A stretch of DNA of 64,000 nucleotides from Sarocladium kiliense (Eukaryota > Ascomycota > Sordariomycetes > Hypocreales > Sarocladiaceae), in contig JAUZTG010000020.1 in NCBI GenBank assembly GCA_030734395.1, positions 1,860,001-1,924,000 on the forward strand, written 5' to 3'. The notes beneath the pieces are model-generated. The model searched no databases, was not told where the DNA came from, and saw only the letters and a list, made by a program, of their open reading frames with translations. Shown here piece after piece: positions 25,375-34,544 of this stretch (position 1 is the first letter of the stretch; each line of letters begins with the position of its first letter). A program made the position numbers and the translations under genes.

Positions 25375-25381
25375 CTATATA
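25375..25381 (-). promoter_or_regulatory. TATA box of subtilisin gene
   Basis: On the minus strand this reads TATATAG, about 100 bases upstream of the ATG at 25274, a normal position. Confidence 0.45.
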
Positions 25382-27905
25382 AACTACTTCTCACACCGGT
25401 TCGGATTGATGTCATATTCTCTTTGACGCCTCTTAAACTCTGGAAAGAGGAAATATCACATGCACCTACCCAACAGGCGTCTGGTTGGGTCCGACCCGAC
25501 TACCGATACCTGGTTCAACATTCCAGTCGCTACATTGAGTTTCCTGCGTCCTTGACTCGAGGCTTCGGGTGGCTTCGGGTTCCCCAAAGAGATAACCTGT
25601 CTTGTGTGAGTTTTAAGCTTCGGTCGATCTCGGGGCTACCTTAGCTCCACGCCTCCCAACGCCGCAGTGGATCTAGAATTGATTCCATGTGCCGCTTTGC
25701 ATTCCAGCATCGCTTCTTCATACCTTGGGCGGCGTATTGTCCCCAGCTTGTCTTGGTGCTCTGTCAAGGTTGATTGGCCTCCCGTTCCAGGCCATTGGTG
25801 GCAATATGAATAGGCCCTCTCCCCCTCTCCCAAAAAGTCAGTACTCAATATGCTCAACAGCTTTTCTTTTTGCTTATTTTAGTCATTCGCCATAGCGAGA
25901 GTCCAAGTCCCGAAGCGTTCTAGCAAGGTTCGAGGCTAAGCCGATTGGTATGACCTATGCACGGTCGAGTGCTCTTCCCGGCCGATAGCTGCGGTTGAAC
26001 GTCCGTAGCCGCGCCCGTGGGGATTTGACACATGTCGGCACATGATAGCGGGAATCAAGGCAACGCTTTCGACGAGGGCCAATAAGATCAGACAGAGAGG
26101 TTCCGACTAACAACTATAGAGGCTTCTTTGTGGCGACTAAGCAGAGAAGATACTGCTATTGCGTCATGCCGACCTGGTTTTGGTATCGAGTCTACACTGC
26201 ATCAATCGAGAGCGGACCAAGCCTCCGGGTTCAGTGCTCCTGCATTTATGATACGGTTGAAGAATCAGTGTGAGGAAAGGGAAGAGCAAGGGGGGAAATA
26301 AGTCTGAGCTGCGATTCTCTCAAAGCAAGCGGCCCTAATTGGAAACCGTCAGTCGCTGATGAGGTCTACGAAGGACGTGCCAGGAAACGGTCCGGGGAGG
26401 AGATGGGACACCCTCTCCTCGCCTCTCCTCCCCCGTACCCACGTGGCTTCAGCGCCACCTTCTGCCGGTCCCATGTTTTTCGACTCGCTGATGGATAGGG
26501 TTTTCGTTGGCATTATTGATGTCATGAAGCAAGCAGAGTATGACAATTCTCAAACTTCGTAAGACGATTGGTCGGTTCCAATTTTCAACCGAAGAGGCCT
26601 CCATGACAGAATGACTTGACCGGCAAGTCCGCAAGCATACCGTCTCCCGGCTCGTGGGTCTTTCAGTCCTAATACAATGGTCAAAGGAAGAATATGACTA
26701 GGCGAGTGTTCAAACTTTATCTACATCGGCTACGCTATCCTTGCCCGTCGTCGCATGAAGGACAAAGTGTGACGCCGGTGCAATGACTAGCGGATATCAG
26801 AACCTACCTGAGCCAGCCGCTCTCCGCGTCGCCCGGGCAGTGCTCCCCTAGATGTCTGCAGCTACTATATAGCATAAAACTGTGTATATACTAGTAATCA
26901 TTTGCATTATCTCCTCATTAAGACCGGAGGTGCATGCTGACATGTCAAGGAACATCTTAGGCGGTTCTAGCATGCCGGCCACGAGAGCCAGCATCTGCGT
27001 CGTCGTCTCCAAGCGCGACGGGATCGCAAAGAACCATTTTAGCCACCGCCTGCTGCAAAGACAAAACGAACAAGGGCTGCTCCGGTAACGACCGAAAGAA
27101 GTGCCCGTCTCGGGTCTCAAGATCCCTGCAGTGACTTCAGATAGGCCGTTGGCTCCCACGTCCATGAGTTCAATCTTCTGCTCCCATACTCTCGGTATTC
27201 TGTATGACAGCTAAATGGGCCACTTGTAGCGATTTACTAGAGGAACAATGAATGGTGTGTTGCGCAGGAGAACAACGGCCGCAAACTTGGGACTGCATGA
27301 CATTGGTTGGATGCATGGTCAACTTTTAACGTCGGGACTGACTTGCAACGCGTCTTCCGCAGGCTCCGAAGTAAGTTTCCCCTCCTTGCTCCTTGCTATA
27401 CGCGTTCTAACGGAAGTAAACAGAGAATCCATCTCAGATGGGTCTGCTGAAATGTCCAGACATTGAGGCCAGCCGGAAATGCGATATCATACACGTAGCC
27501 AATAGAAGCCATTCCCAAAGAACAGTGGACTCTATGGTTGAAACATTCTGTGGTCACAAGAACGGGGTCGTCTGGGGAATGGATGACTAGGCCGCATGGC
27601 TCTAATAATATTGCCCGCCGATCAACTGTGTTCGTTCCATACCTTGTAACTTTAGAACTTAACCAGAACAAGGAAAAGTTTTAAACAACACGCAGCCACT
27701 AACCACCCGCCGTCAGTCTCCCTATCGCTCACAAACCAGCGCCAGGGCTGTCTACTTCTCACAAACCTCACCTGGTTCCGACAGACCTTTGGCGGACGCC
27801 GTAGGAGATTGGTCTCTCATTGCTACGCTATAGCTTTTCCTCTATTTTTGATTCAGCATGCATGCATACACCATGATCATATGCAGGTATGACTCATTCC
27901 CCACC

Positions 27906-27952
27906 CCTCCTCCTCCTCCTCCTCCTCCTCCTTGTCATCCTCCTCCTCCTCT
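27906..27952. repeat. TCC trinucleotide microsatellite
   Basis: Two blocks of TCC units (about 27907-27932 and 27938-27952) are separated by TTGTCA. Confidence 0.85.
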
Positions 27953-28016
27953 TTAATTAGAAGGTCACGTTACTACGTGCAATCTTGGCGATTGCTGACC
28001 CGCGTTCTGATGTCAG

Positions 28017-28038
28017 ACGCGTTCTCTGACAGACGCGT
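28017..28038. promoter_or_regulatory. two MCB boxes (ACGCGT)
   Basis: ACGCGT occurs at 28017-28022 and again at 28033-28038, 16 bases apart. They are part of an imperfect local direct repeat (CGCGTTCT...AGA). ACGCGT is the MluI cell-cycle box bound by Mbp1-type (MBF) factors in fungi. The pair lies about 210-230 bases before the ATG at 28247 and just upstream of a TATA box. Confidence 0.5.
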
Positions 28039-28043
28039 CCCAT

Positions 28044-28050
28044 TATAAAA
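28044..28050 (+). promoter_or_regulatory. TATA box (TATAAAA)
   Basis: TATAAAA lies about 200 bases before the start codon at 28247, immediately after the MCB pair. Confidence 0.5.
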
Positions 28051-28246
28051 GGGAGCGCATGCCCTGCCGCTGGATTCACTGGCAGCTCCCACATCCTTTT
28101 CCCCCCGTGCTGATCAGTTTCATCGAGAGCTATTCAACCGCAAATTTACAAGATGATACATTACTTTCTGGCGCGTTCCGCGGACTAGTTCACAGTTCTC
28201 GCATTGTCTTTACAACATTTCGACGCCCCGTTCCCCCGAACACACA

Positions 28247-29510
28247 ATGTCTGATATGATTCCGCCACGATCGCACGTCGACCGAATCACAGGTAGCGAG
28301 GAAGGAAACTATGTTGAATATGGGACGTTCAATGAATCCGCCTTCGGCAGTACGCCGTTCCCGACACAACCAGCATCCTTCGACCCAAACTTCGGAGAGC
28401 ATATAGATTCCAGCATGAGTCTAGAAGACTTGAAGAGGCAACAAATGGCTTTTCTGTGAGTTGAACACCCTATTCACTTGACTCACCTTTGTGAGCTCCA
28501 AGGGCAAGCGGTGTTCTAAAATACTACATGCACTACCTTCTACCAATAGATACATACTACAGGAGACAGCCGAGCATTCTTAAACGCAATGTCTCTGGCC
28601 AACTGCCCCGGACTTCTTACTGTCCACTACATAAGAAGCACCGCTATCGCGTCCAGTCCTAAGCGACTGCCGTACGATGTACGAATGAGCTGAGAGGGAT
28701 GTCGTATGACACAGTGCAACCAAAGCAAAAAGCTTTAGGGGCAGTCAGGTAGGTCAGTGGTCCTTCTGTACAGAAGGAACAATCCACTATACAGCTCTCG
28801 CCTTTCTCGCCTTAGAAAGGCGATTGTCTCCTCCTTGCTTGGCAGTTTTCTGCTTAAGGTTGACGCGATCCCGGACGAGAAGTATCTGAACCTCAACAGT
28901 ACAGCCTGTTAGATAACTTATCATAGTCATGCACGATTTATTAGCAGTGCAAATGGATCAAATGACAACACAAGTGGCACCTTACCCGCTGCAGGTCCAT
29001 CCTCAATGCGCATGGGTTCTGGCACATTTGACGCCCCTAGTCAGCAACCCGTCCATAATTTGAGCCTTGCCAGAGATCAGTATCGCACTAGCTATGCGAT
29101 CAAGCCAAGTGATGTTGGATATCTCCGACATGCAGGGTATGATCTTAGAGAGCCATGGAACAACATGGTTCCTCTGGACTACGACATTCCAGGTGCAACT
29201 GGGATTAGTAGTGGCGAAGGTGCGCCAGTCTATATGGACCTGAATGCAGTCGGCCTCGAGTGCACTGATAATGTCGCAATTCCTCGGTTCGTCCCTGACA
29301 CCCATCTTTGAGATCTGAGAAGGATGCTAAACTACTTACAGTGATACCTTGCGTGGGCCAGACGATTATGAGTCGCTTGGATTCCTGTGTGACGGGGACA
29401 TTCATTGTGTGATATGTGGGAAAGTCATTGCTGGAAGGTGGGACAATTTTAAGCGTCATTTGCGAAGTGCTGCTTGCAAAAAGAAGTTCGACGCTTTGGG
29501 AAGAAGCTGA
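28247..29510 (+). CDS. small C2HC zinc-finger protein
   Basis: Best model has three exons: 28247-28455, about 28948-29286 and 29342-29510. The start ATG has a good context (CACACAATG). The last exon encodes a zinc finger, CVICGK...NFKRHLRSAAC (Cys-X2-Cys...His-X5-Cys), then ends after 9 more residues. This resembles C2H2/BED-like fingers with a terminal Cys. The first two exons are acidic and Ser/Pro-rich without a recognised domain. Intron 2 (GTTCGT...GCTAAAC...TTACAG) is phase 2 and well supported by frame. Intron 1 would be about 490 bp, long for this genome; its acceptor is a TAGCAG tandem (NAGNAG) and it holds two strong palindromes. An alternative acceptor near 28549 reaches a stop after about ten codons. 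It is probably a nuclear nucleic-acid-binding protein, but exon 1-2 linkage is uncertain. Confidence 0.5.
28761..28822. repeat. two perfect palindromes/hairpins
   Basis: 28761-28778 is a perfect 18-bp palindrome (TCCTTCTGTACAGAAGGA) flanked by AGTGG and CCACT, which can extend the stem. 28799-28822 is a 9-bp perfect stem (CGCCTTTCT / AGAAAGGCG) with a CGCCTT loop. Both lie in the predicted long intron 1 of the zinc-finger gene. Confidence 0.7.
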
Positions 29511-29872
29511 ATATTGGTGGATTATTTTCGGAATCAAGACGCGGTAGTGGTTCAGGGTTTAGACGTTTCTACCGTTACATGGCTCTGCAACCTTAGGCGG
29601 TGGGATACTATGAACATCATTATGGAATTGAATTGAGGAAATGCTACTTTCAGGACTTGTCTGGGCTTGCCAATACGATCGCTACCCAACCTAACCTATA
29701 CCGTGCTCATGCCTGTTATCTTCTGTAAATCTTCTCAAATCCTGGACATTTTCCGGGTGTACCTAGAGGATGGTGTTGAGCACAACGAAGTTTTGTTCCT
29801 AGCTGCTATCATATTACATATTAGTCTATGAGGCCCCCAACTCCCTTTAAGAGTGCGCCCAGTTTTCGAGTA

Positions 29873-30690
29873 CTAGTTGTTGACATCATCACTTAGAGGT
29901 TCTCCTTGGGGTACATGATCCGAGTCCCTTATCGCGCAATACCCAGCTTCACACTGTCTGATCAAAGTCCACGTCACTGGTAGCTGCCCCAGAGGATGGA
30001 AGTTGATTTCAAAGGAATGAAACTTGAGATTATAGCACCGTTGACAACGACACTGAGTCAACCAGCCTCGCCACCGCTGATTCGTATGGCTGTCCGCTGG
30101 TCGTGGACGTTTGCAGCCCACGCATTCGTCGGGATTTCCTTGCGCAACCCAGTCCATGTGGCCATTGAGGCCAGGTGCTAACCCTCCGTGCATGGTCTGT
30201 GCACCAGACCATACTCTGTTGAGTCCCTTCAGCGCAAAAGATGGCAGAAGGACATCGTGGGTTGTATCCCAAGCATGCCGAATGAGTTTATACAGCTGTA
30301 TCGACTGTGGCGTATAACCACTGCTAACAGCACCAAGCAACAACATCAGGACACTTTCGCAGAATGGCGGGAGATGCTTATTAGCCTTGTCCATCTTCTA
30401 GAGGGCCAAGCAGTCACGTCTCTCTGAGCAATTACCTGGTAGTGTTTGATTTGCTGTGCCTTCGTTGAGATGCTGGAGAGGGTGTTAGCGGCCTTATAAA
30501 GGTGCGCACGGACTCGGTAAGCCATCCCCAAGACCCCGTGTGCACCCTTTGCCACGCTTGACCCGACATACACCAAGATGCGATCTCCGTGCCATTTATG
30601 CATTTCGTCGGGACATTGATATACGTGCCCCATAACGCCCACTTTCGCTTGATTGGGGGCAACTTCTCCACGAACATTTCGAGACTGATT
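29873..30690 (-). pseudogene. GIY-YIG-like gene remnant
   Basis: On the minus strand, a frame open from about 30690 reads through RILVYVGSS and GMAYRVRAHLYKAA, the look of a GIY-YIG nuclease-like domain (Y-V-G-S...R...H). It runs to about 30436. The similar-looking continuation (MDKANKHLPPF..., 30394-29873) is in another frame. It ends with a Cys-rich CVGCKRPRP...QCRCQRC segment that could bind zinc. The two parts join in frame only by removing 38 bp (30398-30435, GTAATT...CTCTAG), shorter than a usual fungal intron, so a frameshift is equally likely. No start codon is obvious before the T-rich block at 30692. I think it is a 5'-truncated, decaying gene. The family assignment is tentative. 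Confidence 0.4.
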
Positions 30691-30691
30691 A

Positions 30692-30804
30692 TTATCTTAC
30701 TTTTATCCCTTTTTTTATCTTCTTTTTATCTCTTTTTATCTCTCTTTTTTATAACTCCTCTCTTTATTCCTTTTTATTTATCTCTTTTTATCTACTTTAT
30801 ATAA
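30692..30804. repeat. T-rich low-complexity block (TTTTATCTC-like)
   Basis: Irregular tandem units of the form TTTTATCT/CTTTTTATCTC fill this block. It sits exactly at the 5' edge of the GIY-YIG-like remnant. Confidence 0.75.
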
Positions 30805-30832
30805 AAAAGCCCTAGCAAGATAGCTTAGATAG

Positions 30833-30862
30833 AACCCAAACCCTAACCATAAACCCTAACCC
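30833..30862. repeat. telomere-like CCCTAA patch
   Basis: Short interstitial run with the core AACCCAAACCCTAACC and then AAACCCTAACCCT, that is, two complete CCCTAA units plus near-matches. CCCTAA/TTAGGG is the telomere repeat of filamentous fungi. It follows the T-rich block directly. Confidence 0.6.
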
Positions 30863-31144
30863 TGCCTAATGGCCTGGCATGACTAATAGGGACTAGCCAT
30901 ATATAATAATTAGGCGTATTAAACTAAATATAATATAATCAGAGTCTAGATTTAGTCTTGAATCCCTAGGTCCTATATTATAAGAGACTCGGTGGACCAC
31001 TATCTCTTTTAGCTGCCTAATAAGCGTACCTTGATCTGTGATGGCACGAAGCACTCATGTTTAATTCGTGGCTGCGCACTCTTGTATCTGGGCTATTGCT
31101 GCGAGAACTTACGAGATTAATTAGATGTTTATGATTAACTTAGG

Positions 31145-31516
31145 GTCGAAGAGGTAGAATCAGCGGCACTTTTAAACGCCTGGGAGAGAACCCTGGACCT
31201 GATCGAGTCTCTCCGCCTAGCTAAAGTTATTATAGGCTACCTAGAGGCAGGATGGGAGCTTGACGGGAGCGCTGATATTGCCTATACCTGAAAGTACTTG
31301 CAGCTATTTAAGGAGACGATAACTGAAAACCTTAACAAGCTGATCATGGCCAAAATCCAAGCCAGGTTCACAGAGGCTTTCCTAAAAGCCGAGAAGAACA
31401 TCGAGTTCTTTATTGGCCAGATAAGCAATAATTTTGCGAGTGACGATAAGCCGTGGCAGCAGAACCGGATGCACGAACTAGACAAGAGAATTGCGGAAAT
31501 CTTGGAAGGATATTGA
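31145..31516 (+). pseudogene. decayed reading frame, unknown
   Basis: One frame reads VEEVESAALLNAWERTLDLI through GYLEAGWELDG, meets an in-frame TGA at 31289-31291, and continues KYLQLFKETITENLNKL to a stop at 31514-31516. Both sides look like the same helical protein, so the TGA appears to be a disabling mutation. A TTAG acceptor-like site precedes it, and another frame upstream (about 31037-31117) reads a Cys-rich CDGTKHSCLIRGC...GYCCENLRD. I do not recognise the family. It may be a remnant of a repeated or mobile gene. Confidence 0.35.
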
Positions 31517-31814
31517 TTTGGCTGATTCCTGGGAAGCCGTTCTTTAGATGCTCTAGCTGGTCTGGGAAAAATGAGTGCTAGTTAAAAATCCTTGAATGAA
31601 AACTACAAGGCAAGTCCTGGCTCAGTTGAATAGACGCCTTGTATTACGTGTATTTTGTCATGCGAAAGCATCGTATAATATAGTTTACACCACTATAGCG
31701 GCAGGAACATACATATATGGTCGTCGTCATTCCTCTTTCGTGTAAAACATGATGTTCATTCTATTAGGGGCCGGAACTCGCTTCACTCGTAGCCACATAG
31801 GGTGGCCATCACCA

Positions 31815-33650
31815 TCAACTATGTTCCACGCTCCCGAGAAGTTTCTTCTGTCCTGCGAGACTCGTCCAGCGCGCACGCAAGCTATGAACCGAACTCTTCG
31901 GTCTTCGATCTCTCGTGAAAACACCCTTCTTGTTCCCGTCCACCCTGATGATCATGGAGGTAGTCTGGAAGTCGGCAAAGTTCCAGACATGCTCTCCAAC
32001 CACGTTATCAATGCGATCGAAAACGCGGTGGAACATCTCCAGGAACCGGGTCTGGTACTCTTCGCTCCATGGTACGTCGCAGACTGCGTGTAGGCCGGCG
32101 ACTGTGTCGGTGCCATACTCCGTCATCAGGATCGGCTTGTTGTAGCCATCTTGCCACTGGCGCAACTCCGCCTCAAGGGCGACTTCGGCAGCCTTGAGAT
32201 TGCCGATCTGGGTATACCACCCATAATAGCGGTTCATACAGATGACGTCGAAGAGATCTGCAATAAGGTCGGTGTCGGGTTTTGAGTGGATCATGTGGGA
32301 ATAGCACATTGGCCGGGTAGGGTCGAGGGACCTGGCGAGCGTAACAAGTGGCTCGAAATACTCGCGTGCGCCCTCTTCACTTGCGCCAGGCTCGTTCGCA
32401 ATGGTCCATAACACCACAGAGGCATGATTTTTGTCTCGTGCAATCAGCTCGCGGATCCCTTGCGCATGTGCTTCTCTGGTCTTGTCATTCATAGTATCTG
32501 GTGAGAAGGTAGGGATCTTCTTATTTCCGAAGATACCACCGACAATGTTCAAGTTGAGGCCGACGGCGGCCGTCTCGTTGATAACAACAACACCGTGACG
32601 GTCTGCATAGTCGAGGACCTCCTCTGCATAGGGATAGTGCGCGGTGCGGAAAGAGTTGGCACCCATCCATTTCATCAAGCGGTAATCGTGGATCATATAA
32701 GACGGGTCATATCCCTTGCCTCGAATGGGGGAATCCTCATGCTTTCCAAAACCAGTGAAATAGAAAGGCTTGCCGTTGATCAAGAAGCGGTTGCCCTTGA
32801 CCTCGATAGTACGAATGCCTATTGACAGTTCGTAGACATCAAGTACTGTAGAGTGAGAAGCTGTTGATCGGATCTCAGCGCGGAGTTGGTACAGGTAGGC
32901 TGCTCCAGGCTCCCAGGGCGTCACCGAATCTACAACGAGGCGACCTTTATGTCCTTTTGCTGTAGCCACGACTTGTCCCGCTTCGTCGACGAGAGAAACC
33001 ACACATTCGTGGTCGTTGATGGTCTGACTGAGCTGGATCTCAAAGTCGACAGTGCCTGAGCCATTGCCGAGCAAATTTGTGTCGGTAGAGATGTCCGTTA
33101 TGTAAGTTGTAGGCACTGAGTATATCCACACTGATCTCGCCAGACCAGCATAGTTGAAGAAATCGTGCTGATAACTCTGCTTGCGTGTCCCATCCTCCAG
33201 AACCTCGAGGCGACCAGGGGGGATCGTCTCCCAGGTCAGCTCGTTACTAACAGCGATCGTCAAGCGAAAGCTGGACCCTACCTCGACAATGCCAGTGAGC
33301 TCGGCCTCGAATGGAGTATAACCGCCTGTGTGCTCGGTGACAAATTGGTCATTGACGTAGACGCGACCGTGGTGAGTAGCAGCATCGACTCGGAGGAAGA
33401 AGCGCTCTTGTGACCAGCCTCGTGGGATGATGACTTTGCGCTGGTAGTAGACCCAACCAACATGGTCGCGAATTGTCTCATCGGCAAAGATGTCGTTGTA
33501 GCTCGCTGGCACAGGAATCTGCAGGTCATGTGGTAAATTGGTCTCCCATGCCTTCTCCTTGTCGGGGTCAGCAGCTTTTGCTAGGGCGAAGTACCAGATG
33601 CCATCCAGCGAGACCAAGTCGCGCGTGGTGGTGGCTTGAGGGCGAAGCAT
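31815..33650 (-). CDS. beta-glucuronidase (GH2)
   Basis: Intronless, 611 aa, start MLRPQATTTRD. It matches the whole length of bacterial UidA-type beta-glucuronidase. It has a sugar-binding jelly-roll domain (WVYYQR, HGRVYVN, GGYTPFEAELT), then QSYQHDFFNYAGLARSV, an immunoglobulin-like domain and a TIM barrel. The acid/base is Glu420 in WTIANEP and the nucleophile Glu511 in MTEYGTDT. The NKK motif (573-575, GNKKGVFTRD) is the carboxylate-recognition signature of glucuronidases. It hydrolyses terminal beta-D-glucuronides. No signal peptide is visible, so it probably acts inside the cell on imported material. Close bacterial similarity and lack of introns fit horizontal transfer; bacterial-type gus genes have been reported in fungi. 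It is divergent from a sugar transporter, and a GH43 gene lies beyond. Confidence 0.95.
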   Translation of the reverse strand: MLRPQATTTRDLVSLDGIWYFALAKAADPDKEKAWETNLPHDLQIPVPASYNDIFADETIRDHVGWVYYQRKVIIPRGWSQERFFLRVDAATHHGRVYVNDQFVTEHTGGYTPFEAELTGIVEVGSSFRLTIAVSNELTWETIPPGRLEVLEDGTRKQSYQHDFFNYAGLARSVWIYSVPTTYITDISTDTNLLGNGSGTVDFEIQLSQTINDHECVVSLVDEAGQVVATAKGHKGRLVVDSVTPWEPGAAYLYQLRAEIRSTASHSTVLDVYELSIGIRTIEVKGNRFLINGKPFYFTGFGKHEDSPIRGKGYDPSYMIHDYRLMKWMGANSFRTAHYPYAEEVLDYADRHGVVVINETAAVGLNLNIVGGIFGNKKIPTFSPDTMNDKTREAHAQGIRELIARDKNHASVVLWTIANEPGASEEGAREYFEPLVTLARSLDPTRPMCYSHMIHSKPDTDLIADLFDVICMNRYYGWYTQIGNLKAAEVALEAELRQWQDGYNKPILMTEYGTDTVAGLHAVCDVPWSEEYQTRFLEMFHRVFDRIDNVVGEHVWNFADFQTTSMIIRVDGNKKGVFTRDRRPKSSVHSLRARWTSLAGQKKLLGSVEHS

Positions 33651-33740
33651 GTTTTATAGTATCTGTAGCCAGATCTGCAGCAAGCTTTAGTGGAAATATT
33701 GGTCAATTGAAAAGGGCCCATTCGGAGACAGCCAGGCACT

Positions 33741-33747
33741 CTATATA
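33741..33747 (-). promoter_or_regulatory. TATA box of GH2 gene
   Basis: TATATAG on the minus strand lies about 90 bases upstream of the GH2 start at 33650. Confidence 0.45.
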
Positions 33748-33750
33748 CTC

Positions 33751-33762
33751 CGGTGTGATCCG
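33751..33762. promoter_or_regulatory. CGG-N6-CCG site (Zn2Cys6 type)
   Basis: CGG TGTGAT CCG is an inverted CGG triplet pair with 6-base spacing, the type bound by Ppr1-like Zn2Cys6 dimers. It lies about 100 bases upstream of the GH2 start codon, next to its TATA box. Confidence 0.4.
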
Positions 33763-34270
33763 CCATGTTTTTGCCATGTCCGAAGCTCTCCTACCCCTCA
33801 CAAGTCTACAAGCTGTTCTCCGCACTAAGGGTCCCCCATCGTGGAGTACGCAAGAAATTGGCATGACGGGTCTTTGGAGGCTGAAGGTAGCGTAGCGGCA
33901 GTGGTGATGCAGGGATAAGAGAGCCACATGGCTTCGGAGAAAAGCCGGACTTTGCGAGACAACATACGATTAAGACAATGAGAGCTTCCATTCATTGTGA
34001 ATATGCCGTTCTGCATATCCAAAGTGCGTCGTCAACCAACAGAAACCAGGGAGATGCTGTGGTTTCAATCCATTCCACGACTATAACTAGCAGGATGTGA
34101 CACGACAGCTAAGCAGAGACCTCCTCCATTGAGTCGGAATTTCCACCCTTCCCCACCTCCTTAGTAGCAAAACTGAAGCAATGCCTTACGATCTTGGTCC
34201 AGATTCGGTCTCCCTCCACTTCCCGTTGCGACAATAGAAAGGCAATAGACGGCGAACAGATCTCGGGATG

Positions 34271-34280
34271 CGGAGAACCG
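34271..34280. promoter_or_regulatory. CGG-N4-CCG palindrome
   Basis: CGG AGAA CCG lies in the 894-bp divergent region between the GH2 and transporter genes, 265 bases before the transporter ATG. It may be a Zn2Cys6 half-site pair. The rest of this intergenic region (33651-34544) has no coding sequence; CCCC-containing CreA-like motifs are visible near 34327. Confidence 0.3.
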
Positions 34281-34544
34281 CCTGCTGACCAGTCACGGGT
34301 GACCTAGGCGAATGCAAGCGGGTTTACCCCAGCTTTATACTCCTCACACAGACTATTCCCAGATCTGGGGACCCCCGTGAGGTAACGCGCAATGCATGAA
34401 TGTACCCAAGTTAGCCCTGCGATTACAAAAGCCTGCTTCACAGCCCTCGATGTGTTTGAGTCTTGACACTATCCACTCAGCACCAACTCTCCTCTCAGTT
34501 GACGATCTCATCATTGCTGACAGGAACGACACTCTCCCTCCAAC

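Larger units (their letters stand above)
25275..28246. other. long intergenic region
   Basis: No well-supported gene. It contains the subtilisin promoter on the left, a possible orphan exon on the minus strand at about 26848-27210 (see findings), a TCC microsatellite at 27906-27952, and the zinc-finger gene promoter on the right with two ACGCGT boxes and a TATA box. Confidence 0.5.

Noticed and set aside
27906..27952. CRISPR-like or functional repeat array
   Set aside because: It is a plain TCC microsatellite without spacers; no CRISPR array is expected or seen in this fungal window.
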